The translations under genes were made by a program, and so were the position numbers. Under the pieces are notes generated by a model, which saw only the letters and a list, made by a program, of their open reading frames with translations, ran no database searches and was not told the DNA's origin. From Alkalispirochaeta americana (GTDB taxonomy: Bacteria; Spirochaetota; Spirochaetia; DSM-27196; Alkalispirochaetaceae): DNA of 64,000 bases. Location: positions 124,001 to 188,000 of the forward strand of contig NZ_FTMS01000004.1 in the NCBI RefSeq assembly GCF_900156105.1. The letters run 5' to 3'. Below are positions 1-8,436 of this stretch, one piece after another (within the stretch, counting starts at the first letter, position 1; the number at the start of each line of letters is the position of its first letter).

Positions 1-241
1 GCGAAAGAGCGTTGAGGAAGGGAAAATCGGAATTCAGCGGTATAAGGGTCTGGGTGAGATGAATCCTGATCAGTTGTGGGATACCACGATGAATCCCGAG
101 ACGCGGAGTATCATGCAGGTTCGTCTGGAGGATGCTGTGGAGGCTGATTCGGTCTTTACCACGCTTATGGGCGAACACGTTGCACCACGGAGAGAGTTTA
201 TCGAAGAAAACGCACTCTACGTGAGCAACCTTGATGTATAA
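1..241 (+). CDS. gyrB: DNA gyrase subunit B, C-terminal end (partial)
   Basis: The 5' end lies outside the window; the reading frame is open from base 2. About 79 residues remain, ending in TAA. They include the conserved [20 protein letters not shown] stretch and the terminal REFIEENA segment of the GyrB TOPRIM/C-terminal region that contacts GyrA. The gyrA start follows 14 bases after the stop, so the two gyrase subunits form one operon. GyrB supplies the ATPase for negative supercoiling. Confidence 0.95.
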   Translation, partial: RKSVEEGKIGIQRYKGLGEMNPDQLWDTTMNPETRSIMQVRLEDAVEADSVFTTLMGEHVAPRREFIEENALYVSNLDV

Positions 242-255
242 AACAGGAGTACAGG

Positions 256-2808
256 GTGTCTGATAAACAGGCGGCTGCGCGGATTATACCCGTTGCTATT
301 GAGGATGAAGTAAAAGAGTCGTATCTCAATTATGCCATGTCCGTTATTGTGAGCCGGGCCTTGCCGGATGTGCGGGACGGATTGAAACCGGTACACCGCC
401 GGATTCTCTACGGCATGCACTCCATGGGGCTCCGATCGGACCGGCCCTTCAAAAAAGCTGCGCGCATTGTGGGAGATGTACTGGGAAAGTTCCATCCCCA
501 CGGTGATCAAAGTGTCTACGACGCATTGGTGCGGCTTGCCCAGACCTTTTCGCTTCGTTACCCCGTGGTGAACGGCCAGGGAAACTTCGGGTCTGTCGAT
601 GGCGACCCTCCTGCAGCGATGAGGTATACCGAGGCAAAGCTGCATAAAGTCGCTGAAGAAATTCTTCGCGACATCAATAAAGAAACAGTAGATTTTGGAC
701 CAAATTACGATGATTCCGATGAGGAACCCCTGGTATTGCCCGGAGCGTTTCCTTTTCTCCTGGCAAACGGGGCGTCAGGAATCGCTGTGGGTATGGCTAC
801 GAACATTCCGCCGCACAATTTGCGGGAGATTGCCAACGCCGTGGGAGCAATGCTGGACGATCCCGATATCTCCGGTGAAGCTCTCTGTGATCATATAAAA
901 GGCCCCGATTTTCCTACGGGAGGCACAATTTATGGCTACCGGGGGATTCGTTCAGCCTACTTGACCGGCAAGGGAAGGGTTGTTGTCCGCTCCTGTTTTA
1001 CCATAGAGGAAAACAAGCGGGGCCGCGATGTGATCGTGGTGAACGAAATTCCCTACATGGTAAACAAGGCAAATCTGATTACTCGCATCGCCGATCTTGT
1101 GAGAGACCGGAAAATAGACGGGATCGCCGATCTGCGGGATGAGTCGGACCGGAACGGCATGAGAATCGTGATAGAGCTGAAGCGGGATTCCAACGTAAAG
1201 GTGATCCTGAACCAGCTCTTTACCCATACCCAGATGCAGGTTAACTTCAACGTGAACTCTCTGGCCCTTGTGAATGGTCGGCCGCAGGTTCTTACGTTGC
1301 GGGACATGGTGCGCCATTTTATTGCTCACCGTCACGAGGTGGTGGTGCGGCGCACGAAGTTCGATCTTCGCAAGGCTGAAGAGCGGGAACACATCCTGCT
1401 TGGCCTCAAGATCGCTCTGGACAATATCGACGAGGTAATACGCATCATCCGGGAAGCTGCCGATGTGGAAACGGCCCGAGGAGCTCTGATGAGCACCTTC
1501 GAGCTCTCGGAAAAACAGGCCCAGGCGATCCTCGACATGCGGTTGCAAAAGCTTACGAGCCTTGAGACAAAAAAGATTATCGATGAGCTTGAGGAAGTGC
1601 GGGCAATAATTCGTGATCTCCGGGAATTACTGGGGAGCGAGCTCAAAATTCGGGAGCTTATCAAACGGGAAACCTACGAAATTGCAGAGAAGTTCGGTGA
1701 CGAACGGCGCACACGGATTGAACCTCATGAGATCGAGGCAATCGATATCGAGGATTTGATCCAAAAGGAAACGATGGTAGTTCTTTTGAGCCATCGCGGT
1801 TTTATTAAGCGCCTTCCCTACAGTTTGTATAAGACCCAGGGCAGGGGGGGCCGGGGGCTCAACTCCTCAAGCAATCTTCGGGAAGATGATTTTATCGAGC
1901 ACGTTTTTCTGGGATCCACCCACGATCACGTCCTGTTCTTTACAAGTATCGGGAAAGCCTATTACCTGAAGGTCCATGAGATACCCGAGGCATCACGCCA
2001 TGCAAAAGGAACGCACGTAAAGGGACTCCTTGAGATATCTGCCGATGAAGATATCGCCTCGGTGCTTCCCTTGCGGGATTTCGACCCTGCTATTCATCTC
2101 TTTTTTGCCACAGCCCGGGGCCAGGTGGTCAAAATAAAGGCAAACGCTTTTATCAACGCCCGTCGGCGAGGTATCCGGGCGGTGAAGCTCGATGAGGGAA
2201 ATCGCCTGGTGAGCGTTCTGATTACCATGGGGGACGATACGATCCTTCTGGTGAGTCGTCAGGGCCGGGGACTTCGCTTGAGCGAGACCGATGTCAGACC
2301 AATGGGGCGTAATACCGGTGGCGTTCGCGGGTTGAAACTTCTTCCCCAGGATGAGATTGCAGGTGCCTGTGCTGCCCCCGACGATGGCCAGGTTCTTCTC
2401 CTTACGGAATACGGGGCTGGAAAGAGAACCCCCTGTTCCGACTTTACCCTCCATGGTCGTGGGGGTCAGGGAATGAAGGCCTTCACCGTTGTTCCTGGAA
2501 CCGAAGACGCTGCGGGAACGGGCGAGGTTGTTGCAGTCCTTCCTGTTTCGGAGGGAAACGAGTTCATCGCGGTCTCTTCCCAGGGTCTTACGGTACGGCT
2601 TCGGGCCGAAGATGTCTCCCTTCAGGGACGCACCGCCCGAGGTGTGAGTGTGATGAATGTGGAGCCCCCCGATTATGTGGTGGGTGTAGCCACAATCGAT
2701 GCTGACGCCGATGCTGAAGAGGCGACGGAACAGCCCCAAAGGGTTCTCCAGCGGGTTGATGAGACTTCCGCTGACGATTCCGGGACAACCGATGAGGTGA
2801 AGGAGTAG
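256..2808 (+). CDS. gyrA: DNA gyrase subunit A
   Basis: This 850-residue protein cuts and religates DNA in the gyrase A2B2 complex. The GTG start follows a purine-rich AACAGGAG stretch. The active-site tyrosine is Y124, preceded by R123 ([10 protein letters not shown]). The quinolone-determining region reads [12 protein letters not shown] (79-90), so Gln85 occupies the position of E. coli Ser83 and Asp89 that of Asp87. The GyrA box QGRGGRG lies at 528-534 and marks the DNA-wrapping C-terminal domain, which separates gyrase from topoisomerase IV. The protein ends in an acidic tail of about 30 residues. It lies 14 bases downstream of gyrB. Confidence 0.98.
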   Translation: MSDKQAAARIIPVAIEDEVKESYLNYAMSVIVSRALPDVRDGLKPVHRRILYGMHSMGLRSDRPFKKAARIVGDVLGKFHPHGDQSVYDALVRLAQTFSLRYPVVNGQGNFGSVDGDPPAAMRYTEAKLHKVAEEILRDINKETVDFGPNYDDSDEEPLVLPGAFPFLLANGASGIAVGMATNIPPHNLREIANAVGAMLDDPDISGEALCDHIKGPDFPTGGTIYGYRGIRSAYLTGKGRVVVRSCFTIEENKRGRDVIVVNEIPYMVNKANLITRIADLVRDRKIDGIADLRDESDRNGMRIVIELKRDSNVKVILNQLFTHTQMQVNFNVNSLALVNGRPQVLTLRDMVRHFIAHRHEVVVRRTKFDLRKAEEREHILLGLKIALDNIDEVIRIIREAADVETARGALMSTFELSEKQAQAILDMRLQKLTSLETKKIIDELEEVRAIIRDLRELLGSELKIRELIKRETYEIAEKFGDERRTRIEPHEIEAIDIEDLIQKETMVVLLSHRGFIKRLPYSLYKTQGRGGRGLNSSSNLREDDFIEHVFLGSTHDHVLFFTSIGKAYYLKVHEIPEASRHAKGTHVKGLLEISADEDIASVLPLRDFDPAIHLFFATARGQVVKIKANAFINARRRGIRAVKLDEGNRLVSVLITMGDDTILLVSRQGRGLRLSETDVRPMGRNTGGVRGLKLLPQDEIAGACAAPDDGQVLLLTEYGAGKRTPCSDFTLHGRGGQGMKAFTVVPGTEDAAGTGEVVAVLPVSEGNEFIAVSSQGLTVRLRAEDVSLQGRTARGVSVMNVEPPDYVVGVATIDADADAEEATEQPQRVLQRVDETSADDSGTTDEVKE

Positions 2809-2828
2809 CTTCTTTCCGGGAAGGGCCT

Positions 2829-3425
2829 ATGGACATTCCGGTTTCACCGGTTCGAACGGAGACTGAAATCCGGCGATCCCGTTTTATTACCGATCTTGAA
2901 ATTGTGTCCGATCGTTCCCAGGCGGAGGATCGGATACGGTTTCGCCGTGTTGAGCATCCTGGGGCAACGCATGTGGTGTATGCCTTTGTTGTGGGGCCCG
3001 CACGGAGTCAGCAATGGGGAATGAGCGATGATGGTGAACCCAAGGGAACGGCGGGTCGTCCGGTCCTGGAAATTCTCAAGGGAAGCGGCCTCACAAACGT
3101 TCTTGCCACGGTGGTTCGTTACTACGGGGGAATAAAGCTGGGTACGGGCGGGCTGGTTCGGGCCTACGGAGATGCCCTGCGCCAGGGCCTGGCCCTGGTG
3201 GAACGCCAGCCGCTCCGGGAGCTTTCGCTAAAAAACATTACCTGCTCCTACGATATGCATAACCCTGTGAGAAGCACCCTGGAGCGATTTGGCGCAGAAA
3301 TCCGGGATGAAGCGTTTTCCGAGACCGTGAGCCTTCTTTTTGCGGTGGACCAGGAGCACCTGGATGCTCTTGGCGAGGAACTTCGCGATGTTTCACGTGG
3401 AACAATTTCGATTGGAAAAACCTAG
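2829..3425 (+). CDS. YigZ/IMPACT family protein
   Basis: 198 residues, the usual size for the YigZ (UPF0029/IMPACT) family. Diagnostic motifs are SDDGEPKGTAGRP (66-78) and VVRYYGGIKLGTGGL (95-109). Bacterial members have a ferredoxin-like RNase PH/EF-G-type fold and no firmly established function; the eukaryotic relative IMPACT modulates GCN2 translation control. It starts 20 bases after gyrA behind GGAAGGGCCT. Its last codons contain a parS-like site (3389-3404), and its stop overlaps the stop of the convergent adenosine deaminase gene. Confidence 0.9.
   Translation: MDIPVSPVRTETEIRRSRFITDLEIVSDRSQAEDRIRFRRVEHPGATHVVYAFVVGPARSQQWGMSDDGEPKGTAGRPVLEILKGSGLTNVLATVVRYYGGIKLGTGGLVRAYGDALRQGLALVERQPLRELSLKNITCSYDMHNPVRSTLERFGAEIRDEAFSETVSLLFAVDQEHLDALGEELRDVSRGTISIGKT
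3389..3404. other. parS-like ParB binding site
   Basis: The 16 bases TGTTTCACGTGGAACA match the bacterial chromosomal parS consensus (TGTTTCACGTGAAACA) at 15 of 16 positions and equal the reverse complement of the common variant TGTTCCACGTGAAACA. The site lies inside the 3' end of the yigZ-like gene, about 1.3 kb upstream of parA. I found no second site of this quality in the window. It should nucleate ParB loading for chromosome segregation. Confidence 0.85.
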
Positions 3426-4483
3426 AGGTTGTGTGCCTGCCGAAAGGCAGCAACCGCCTGGAGATACCGCTGTTTTAGCTCGCTCTTCTCTGTGTCGGGA
3501 AGAAAGGCTCCTTCCAGGGCATTCATGTTGAGGGTAACCAGGTCATCCACGGTAAGATCAAAATAGGTGCAGGCCTTCACATAATCATCGGTGAGATCGG
3601 TATCCTGTATTGTGGGGTCATCAGAATTGATGGTAACAGGAACCCCTGCCCGAAAGAGCCGTCCCAGGGGATGATGTTTCTCGTCGACCCAGGAACCGGT
3701 CTGGTAGTTTGAGGTGATGCACTGCTCCAGAACCACCCCTTCTTCGATCAGGCGTTTCTGCAGGAGGGGGTCGTCAATGGTGGAGGTGCCGTGGCCGATA
3801 CGTGTTGCGTGGAGAAGATGAATCGAGTCCCAGACCTGTTGTGCCGGTGATACTTCTCCGGCATGGATTGTTGTTCCGTAGACGCCATCGTTGCGGACAG
3901 TCTGAAAGAACTCGGTAAATTGCTGTGGCGGGAAGTTTATCTCATCGCCGGCCAGATCGATGCCCACGATTTCGGGAATCTGCAAACCTCTGAGGTCCTG
4001 GTAGAGAGAGATCATCTCGTATTGATTCTGTTTTGCCCGGTTAAAGGTAATAAGGTAGCGAATCAGAACGCCCGTCTCCGCGGCTGCCTGATTTGCCGCA
4101 TCCACAATGATCCTTGTTACCTCAAGGCGGTCGAAATTGTTGTGAAAAGCAAAGTGCTCGGGGGAAAAGCGAAGCTCGATAAAAAAGAGCCCGTCTTCAG
4201 CAAAAGCGAGAACAGAATCCCGAACGATATCGCGTATGTCCTGGTGAGACCGATACCAGTCATTTTTGAATTTTGAGAGAAAAAGGAGAAAGTCAGGCTC
4301 GGCATCGCGAGGAAACTGGACCTCTTTCTGAAATCGGGAAAAATCTTTTTCGTAGGGGAGCCCGTTTTTGAGTGCGATGCGATGCAGCGTGGGTAACGCA
4401 AAAGTTCCCTCTAAATGCCGATGCAACTCAACCTTTGGAAACCTTCGCAACGTAGTGCTGTCAATTATCACCTTATTTGCCAT
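3422..4483 (-). CDS. Adenosine deaminase family protein
   Basis: 353 residues from the ATG at 4483. A TTG 36 bases further upstream is open in frame, but the ATG has a closer purine-rich GTTAGGACG leader. Zinc and catalytic residues of the adenosine/adenine deaminase fold are in order: HRH (21-23), HAGE (207-210), GH (230-231) and SDDP (287-290). The expected reaction is hydrolytic deamination of adenosine to inosine in purine salvage. An adenine deaminase of the same superfamily cannot be excluded. The gene faces yigZ, their stops overlap, and it is divergent from parA. Confidence 0.9.
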   Translation of the reverse strand: MANKVIIDSTTLRRFPKVELHRHLEGTFALPTLHRIALKNGLPYEKDFSRFQKEVQFPRDAEPDFLLFLSKFKNDWYRSHQDIRDIVRDSVLAFAEDGLFFIELRFSPEHFAFHNNFDRLEVTRIIVDAANQAAAETGVLIRYLITFNRAKQNQYEMISLYQDLRGLQIPEIVGIDLAGDEINFPPQQFTEFFQTVRNDGVYGTTIHAGEVSPAQQVWDSIHLLHATRIGHGTSTIDDPLLQKRLIEEGVVLEQCITSNYQTGSWVDEKHHPLGRLFRAGVPVTINSDDPTIQDTDLTDDYVKACTYFDLTVDDLVTLNMNALEGAFLPDTEKSELKQRYLQAVAAFRQAHNL

Positions 4484-4618
4484 CGTCCTAACTCTATTTA
4501 AAAAAATTGGGATACGCAAATTTTCCCGTTTACCAGCGCCTGATATCTTTAGACTATCGGCAGAAAGGGTCTATTTTTTTACAAGAGGGAACGAAAAAAG
4601 AAAATGGATGGATATGCA

Positions 4619-4648
4619 ATGACAGTCCGGGTGAAAATAGGGTATACT
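4619..4648 (+). promoter_or_regulatory. Promoter of the parAB operon
   Basis: The -35 box ATGACA (4619-4624) and the -10 box TATACT (4643-4648) are 18 bases apart. The start codon of parA is 13 bases after the -10, which predicts a 5' leader of only about 6-7 bases. Confidence 0.6.
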
Positions 4649-4661
4649 GGGGCCTAACATC

Positions 4662-5435
4662 ATGGGAACAGTTATCACCTTTGCAAACCAGAAAGGCGGT
4701 GTTGGAAAAACCACTACTGCCGTTAACCTTGGGGCTGCGATTGCTGGAATGGGGAAGAGGGTCCTCCTGGTTGATTTTGATTCACAGGGTAATCTTTCCA
4801 GCAGCGTCGGTGCTGACAGATCGCGTCCTGGAATATATCAGGTGATCAGTGGTTCTTCTTCCTCGGCTGAGGCTGTCCAGGAGACACCCCAGGCTGGCCT
4901 GTCGATCATTGCCGGCGGGGGGGAGCTCACAGGGGCGAGCGTGGAGCTGGTAAATCAGGAAAAGCGGGAGTTTTTCCTGCGCGACGCTCTGGAGCCGTTG
5001 CGCCAGGAGTACGATTACATTTTTGTCGACAGTCCTCCCAGTCTGGGTCTTCTCACATTAAACGCTCTCGTGGCAGCCCGGGACGTGATCATTCCCCTGC
5101 AGTGTGAGTATTTTGCCCTGGAGGGGCTCACGCAGCTTCTTCAGAATATCAAACGGGTTCAGAGCGGCTTTAACCAGGACCTGGAACTCTTCGGAATTCT
5201 TTTTACCATGTACGATTCCCGGACACGTCTTGCCAACGATGTGGTGCAAGAGGTGATAGGCTATTTTGGAAAGCGGGTGTTCCGCACGATTATTCCACGA
5301 AATATTCGCCTTTCCGAGGCCCCATCCCACGGAATTCCCGTTAATCTCTACGATCCGTCGTGCGTGGGAGCCCGGAGCTACCAGAAGCTCGCCGAGGAGG
5401 TTGAACAACGTGTCAACGCAGCGAAGACTCGGTAA
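4662..5435 (+). CDS. parA: Chromosome partitioning ATPase ParA/Soj
   Basis: 257 residues with the deviant Walker A motif KGGVGKTT (11-18), the Walker B region YDYIFVDSPPSLG, and the ParA signature around FALEGLTQLL. This is the small, chromosomal Soj-type ParA without an N-terminal HTH. It binds DNA as an ATP dimer and works with ParB on parS to move origins. It overlaps parB by 26 bases, so translation is probably coupled. A parS-like site lies 1.3 kb upstream. Confidence 0.95.
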   Translation: MGTVITFANQKGGVGKTTTAVNLGAAIAGMGKRVLLVDFDSQGNLSSSVGADRSRPGIYQVISGSSSSAEAVQETPQAGLSIIAGGGELTGASVELVNQEKREFFLRDALEPLRQEYDYIFVDSPPSLGLLTLNALVAARDVIIPLQCEYFALEGLTQLLQNIKRVQSGFNQDLELFGILFTMYDSRTRLANDVVQEVIGYFGKRVFRTIIPRNIRLSEAPSHGIPVNLYDPSCVGARSYQKLAEEVEQRVNAAKTR

Positions 5436-6420
5436 GGGGATAGAGGCGCTCCTGCAGAACAATGATCTGCCCCAGGAGCCGCTGGATTCCACCTCGGTGA
5501 TAACCGTTCCTCTGGACAGGATACATCCAAACCCCGATCAGCCCAGAAAGACTTTTCGGCAGGAAGCTCTGCAGGAACTTGCCCAATCCATTCAGGAACG
5601 AGGTGTTATTCAGCCTATCCTGGCGGAACAGCGGGAAGACGGTGATTACCTCATTATTGCTGGAGAGCGTCGATGGCGGGCTGCTCGCCTGGCGGGCCTC
5701 GCGACGATTCCTCTTCTGCCTGGGGTATTTAGTTTAGAAGAAAAGCTTGAAATAGCGCTAATAGAAAATATTCAGCGGCAAGACCTTTCTCCTCTGGAAG
5801 AGGCCCAGGCCTACGCTGACCTTATGGAACGGACGGGGATCAGTCAGGATGTGCTGGCCCGGCGGTTGGGAAAAAGCCGGCCTGCCATCGCCAACAGCTT
5901 GCGCCTGCTCAAGTTGCCTTCCGCCGTTCAGGAGAAGGTTTCAGCGGGAGACCTCTCGGCGGGACACGCCCGGACACTGCTGAGCCTTTCCGATGATGCT
6001 TCCGCGACGATGGACGAGGTTGCCCGCCACGCCCTTGACGAGGGCTTCTCGGTTCGCAATCTGGAGCGCTTTGTGGGGCTTCTGAACCGTGGCTTGCCTG
6101 TGAAGGAAGCGCACCGGGAAATTGTCGGGGGAGCGGTCACGCTTCAAGGATCAGAAGGGGCTCCTTCCGGGACATCGCCGGGGGATCTTCAGAAGACTTC
6201 GTTCTCGCAGGGAGCCGTACAGAGTTCGCTCCCGTCGAGGGGGGGAAGGAAATCGGTGGAGATGAGCCAGCTCGAGGAAAAGCTTATTCAAACCCTGGGT
6301 ACGCGGGTTCTTCTGGCGGGTTCGGAACAGCGTGGAAAAATAGAAATATCCTATCTCTCCATGGATGATCTGGAACGAATAGCCGAGATTATCCTCGGGG
6401 AAGGAGCCCTCCCGGGATGA
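5410..6420 (+). CDS. parB: Chromosome partitioning protein ParB/Spo0J
   Basis: 336 residues from a GTG at 5410, preceded by GAGGAGG with good spacing. The protein begins with the family-typical RRLGKGIEAL. The CTP-binding motif GERRWRAAR is at 85-93, with ENIQRQDLSPLEEA and a helix-turn-helix (DVLARRLGKSRPAIANSL) following. ParB loads at parS as a CTP-dependent clamp. Longer in-frame extensions into parA lack this start signature and were not used. It overlaps parA by 26 bases and the next gene by 4 (ATGA). Confidence 0.95.
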   Translation: MSTQRRLGKGIEALLQNNDLPQEPLDSTSVITVPLDRIHPNPDQPRKTFRQEALQELAQSIQERGVIQPILAEQREDGDYLIIAGERRWRAARLAGLATIPLLPGVFSLEEKLEIALIENIQRQDLSPLEEAQAYADLMERTGISQDVLARRLGKSRPAIANSLRLLKLPSAVQEKVSAGDLSAGHARTLLSLSDDASATMDEVARHALDEGFSVRNLERFVGLLNRGLPVKEAHREIVGGAVTLQGSEGAPSGTSPGDLQKTSFSQGAVQSSLPSRGGRKSVEMSQLEEKLIQTLGTRVLLAGSEQRGKIEISYLSMDDLERIAEIILGEGALPG

Positions 6421-7442
6421 TTCTCTGCGGCACAGACTCTGTGGATCCTGTCAGCTCCTTTGGCATTGATGTTCCCATTACCGGTTCCAATGCCGAGAGA
6501 ACCCTGAGGGCGCTTCTGGCTCAGGAGGATCTGGCCCGAAGCAGCGGCCAATGGCTTCGAAAAGAGCCCCTTCTTCCGCTTTCCAGGGAAGATCTGCGTC
6601 TGGTTCATGATGAGGCTTATCTGGATCGGCTCCTGGCAGATGACGAACGGTGCGACCGGGAGATGGAACGGACTTTTGAGCTGATTCTTCCCGACGGTTC
6701 CTTTCACCGGTATGATCCGGTTGGGGCAGATCGGCCCTTGCGGGATCTTCGCGATCAGTGTCTTCGTGCTGCCCGAGGTACCCTTCAGGCTGCCCGATAC
6801 GCCGTAGCCGGGCCGGAGCGGTTCTGGTTTTACTGCGGGGGAGGGATGCACCACGCCCTCTCCTCCCGGGGAAGCGGCTTTTGTCCCGTGAACGATGTGG
6901 TCGTCGCTCTGAGGGTTCTGCAAGCTTCCGGGCAGATCAGGTCTGCCTGGGTTCTTGATGTGGATGCTCATAAGGGAGATGGTACTGCCGCTCTTACCGA
7001 GGGGGACGAGACGATCCGCACCCTGAGTGTTCATATGGCGCGGGGGTGGCCCCTGGACCAGCCAGAAGTGTTGGCCGATGGAAGCAAGAATCCCTCCTGG
7101 GTTCCCAGCGATCTTGATCTTCCCCTGGAAGAGGGTGAGGAGTCCTTTTATGTACCGCGCCTTGCCGGGGCCCTGGAAACGATGGAAGAGCGCTTTGGGC
7201 TTCCCGATTTTGTGCTGGTCCTGGCCGGAGCAGATCCCTATGATAGAGACCAGCTTCCTTCGGCGGAATTGCTCCGGCTCTCTGCTGCCCAGATGCTGGA
7301 GCGGGACACCCTCCTGTACCGGTGGTGCCGTCGGAAGGGGTTACCTGCTCTTTTTGTGATGGCCGGGAACTACGGCTATCATTCCTGGGAGGTCTACACA
7401 GCCTTTCTTGAGCGGCAGCTCCGGGGAGATCTTGATAGCTGA
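6417..7442 (+). CDS. Histone deacetylase-fold amidohydrolase
   Basis: 341 residues of the arginase/deacetylase fold (AcuC/acetylpolyamine hydrolase/HDAC family). Visible active-site elements are GGGMHHA (charge-relay H145, H146), GFCPVND, the metal ligands D183 and H185 in DVDAHKGDGT, the third ligand in GADPYDRDQ, and a C-terminal GNYGYHSW tyrosine. The second His of the usual HHG motif is Lys186; that residue is not a metal ligand. The substrate could be an acetylated protein lysine, polyamine or other amide and cannot be told from sequence. The ATG overlaps the parB stop by 4 bases, so it is probably co-translated with parAB. Confidence 0.88.
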   Translation: MILCGTDSVDPVSSFGIDVPITGSNAERTLRALLAQEDLARSSGQWLRKEPLLPLSREDLRLVHDEAYLDRLLADDERCDREMERTFELILPDGSFHRYDPVGADRPLRDLRDQCLRAARGTLQAARYAVAGPERFWFYCGGGMHHALSSRGSGFCPVNDVVVALRVLQASGQIRSAWVLDVDAHKGDGTAALTEGDETIRTLSVHMARGWPLDQPEVLADGSKNPSWVPSDLDLPLEEGEESFYVPRLAGALETMEERFGLPDFVLVLAGADPYDRDQLPSAELLRLSAAQMLERDTLLYRWCRRKGLPALFVMAGNYGYHSWEVYTAFLERQLRGDLDS

Positions 7443-7504
7443 GAAATAACTGAGCCCGGACACAATCGGGAAGAGAGAAAGGCCCAGAAGGGCCTCTTCC
7501 TTTC

Positions 7505-7533
7505 TTGACAAGGGATCCCATGATTTGTATAGT
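7505..7533 (+). promoter_or_regulatory. Strong promoter of the first tRNA operon
   Basis: A perfect -35 TTGACA (7505-7510), a 17-base spacer and a -10 TATAGT (7528-7533). It lies 12 bases upstream of the first tRNA-Ser gene. This is the best sigma70-type promoter in the window, as expected for stable RNA. Confidence 0.85.
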
Positions 7534-7545
7534 AGGGATCTTGCT

Positions 7546-7632
7546 GGAGAGGTGTCCGAGTGGTTTAAGGAGGCGGTCTTGAAAACCGTTGTGCCCTCGC
7601 GGGTACCGTGGGTTCGAATCCCACTCTCTCCG
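7546..7632 (+). tRNA. tRNA-Ser (anticodon TGA)
   Basis: 87 bases that fold into a class II cloverleaf: acceptor GGAGAGG/TCTCTCC with discriminator G, anticodon loop CTTGAAA giving TGA, a long variable arm, and T arm GTGGG-TTCGAAT-CCCAC. The long variable arm and G73 fit serine. CCA is not encoded. Confidence 0.95.
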
Positions 7633-7692
7633 GTCTCAGACAGTTTTTGCGGGGGCTCAGCAGCCTTCCCGGAAAAACACACAGGTTAATTT

Positions 7693-7780
7693 GGAGGGGT
7701 GCGAGAGTGGTTGAATCGGGCTCCCTGCTAAGGAGTTGTGCTCTATCCGGGTACCGAGGGTTCGAATCCCTCCCCCTCCG
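7693..7780 (+). tRNA. tRNA-Ser (anticodon GCT)
   Basis: 88 bases. Acceptor GGAGGGG pairs with CCCCTCC, discriminator G. The anticodon loop CTGCTAA gives GCT (reads AGC/AGU). The variable arm is long, and the T arm is GAGGG-TTCGAAT-CCCTC. CCA is not encoded. Confidence 0.95.
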
Positions 7781-7818
7781 TGATTTGATATAACAGATGC
7801 GCTACGGCGTTTCTTTTT

Positions 7819-7892
7819 GTGCCCATAGCTCAGTTGGATAGAGCGTTAGATTGCGGATCTAAAGGCCGGTGGTTCGAGTCCACTTGGGCACG
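7819..7892 (+). tRNA. tRNA-Arg (anticodon GCG)
   Basis: 74 bases, class I. Acceptor GTGCCCA pairs perfectly with TGGGCAC, discriminator G. The D arm is GCTC/GAGC with A20, the anticodon stem is TTAGA/TCTAA, and the loop TTGCGGA gives anticodon GCG. Both C35 and A20 are arginine identity elements. Most bacteria read CGU/CGC with an ACG anticodon edited to ICG, so an encoded G34 is unusual. Confidence 0.9.
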
Positions 7893-7897
7893 CGATC

Positions 7898-7938
7898 AGC
7901 GGGGATCGCCTCAGAAGAGGTGGTCCCCGCTTTTTTTT
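7898..7938 (+). terminator. Intrinsic terminator of the first tRNA operon
   Basis: AGCGGGGATC (7898-7907) pairs with GGTCCCCGCT (7922-7931), followed by a run of eight T (7931-7938). It ends the tRNA-Ser(TGA)/Ser(GCT)/Arg transcript six bases after the last tRNA. Confidence 0.85.
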
Positions 7939-8012
7939 GGGGGGGCCCCTCGGGGCAGATCCTGAAATTATCGGTTGAGTCCTGTCTGATCCTGTCCGAG
8001 TGGCCGGGCCTC

Positions 8013-8042
8013 TTGATTATCCTGGACAGTTCGGGGTAGTAT
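8013..8042 (+). promoter_or_regulatory. Promoter of the second tRNA/SRP RNA unit
   Basis: -35 TTGATT (8013-8018), 18-base spacer, -10 TAGTAT (8037-8042), 18 bases before tRNA-Ser(CGA). It lies just after the terminator of the first tRNA group. Confidence 0.55.
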
Positions 8043-8060
8043 TCGCCCTGCGTTATCGCA

Positions 8061-8148
8061 GGAGAGTTGCGAGAGTGGTTGAATCGGGCGGACTCGAAAT
8101 CCGTTGTACAGTTCTGCTGTACCGAGGGTTCGAATCCCTCACTCTCCG
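8061..8148 (+). tRNA. tRNA-Ser (anticodon CGA)
   Basis: 88 bases, class II. Acceptor GGAGAGT/ACTCTCC with discriminator G, anticodon loop CTCGAAA giving CGA (reads UCG), a long variable arm, and T arm GAGGG-TTCGAAT-CCCTC. CCA is not encoded. Confidence 0.95.
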
Positions 8149-8188
8149 GTAGCGGTCCCGCATTCCGGAGCCCGCCCACGATCCTGTT

Positions 8189-8276
8189 GGAGAGGTGACC
8201 GAGTGGCCGAAGGTGAACGCTTGGAAAGCGTTTGTACCCTAACCGGGTACCGAGGGTTCGAATCCCTCCCTCTCCG
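8189..8276 (+). tRNA. tRNA-Ser (anticodon GGA)
   Basis: 88 bases, class II. Acceptor GGAGAGG/CCTCTCC with discriminator G, anticodon loop TTGGAAA giving GGA (reads UCC/UCU), long variable arm. It ends six bases before the SRP RNA, suggesting one transcript that is processed. Confidence 0.95.
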
Positions 8277-8281
8277 TTTTT

Positions 8282-8408
8282 GCCCCTTCAGTGATGAAGC
8301 CCGGGCCCTGTGCACGTCGTTTTCACCCAACCCCGTCAGGTCCGGAAGGAAGCAGCGGTAAGTGACAAACGGCGGTGCCGCAGACCGCTTGGGTGGAGCT
8401 GGAGGGGT
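8282..8408 (+). ncRNA. ffs: Signal recognition particle RNA (4.5S-type)
   Basis: The conserved apical loop GTCAGGTCCGGAAGGAAGCAGC (8335-8356) is the Ffh-binding domain. The inner stem CACCCAA pairs with TTGGGTG. The terminal helix CCCCTTCAG (8283-8291) pairs with CTGGAGGGG (8399-8407), which sets both ends. A run of eight T (8408-8415) directly after the helix ends transcription. At about 125 bases it is the small bacterial form without an Alu domain. Exact ends are estimated from pairing. Confidence 0.93.
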
Positions 8409-8436
8409 TTTTTTTACCGCCAGGGGATAACCGATC

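Noticed and set aside
7467-7500. AGGCCC-AGAA-GGGCCT hairpin after the histone-deacetylase-like gene as a terminator
   Set aside because: The stem has six pairs and is followed only by a mixed CTTCCTTTCTT tract that overlaps the tRNA promoter; too weak to call.
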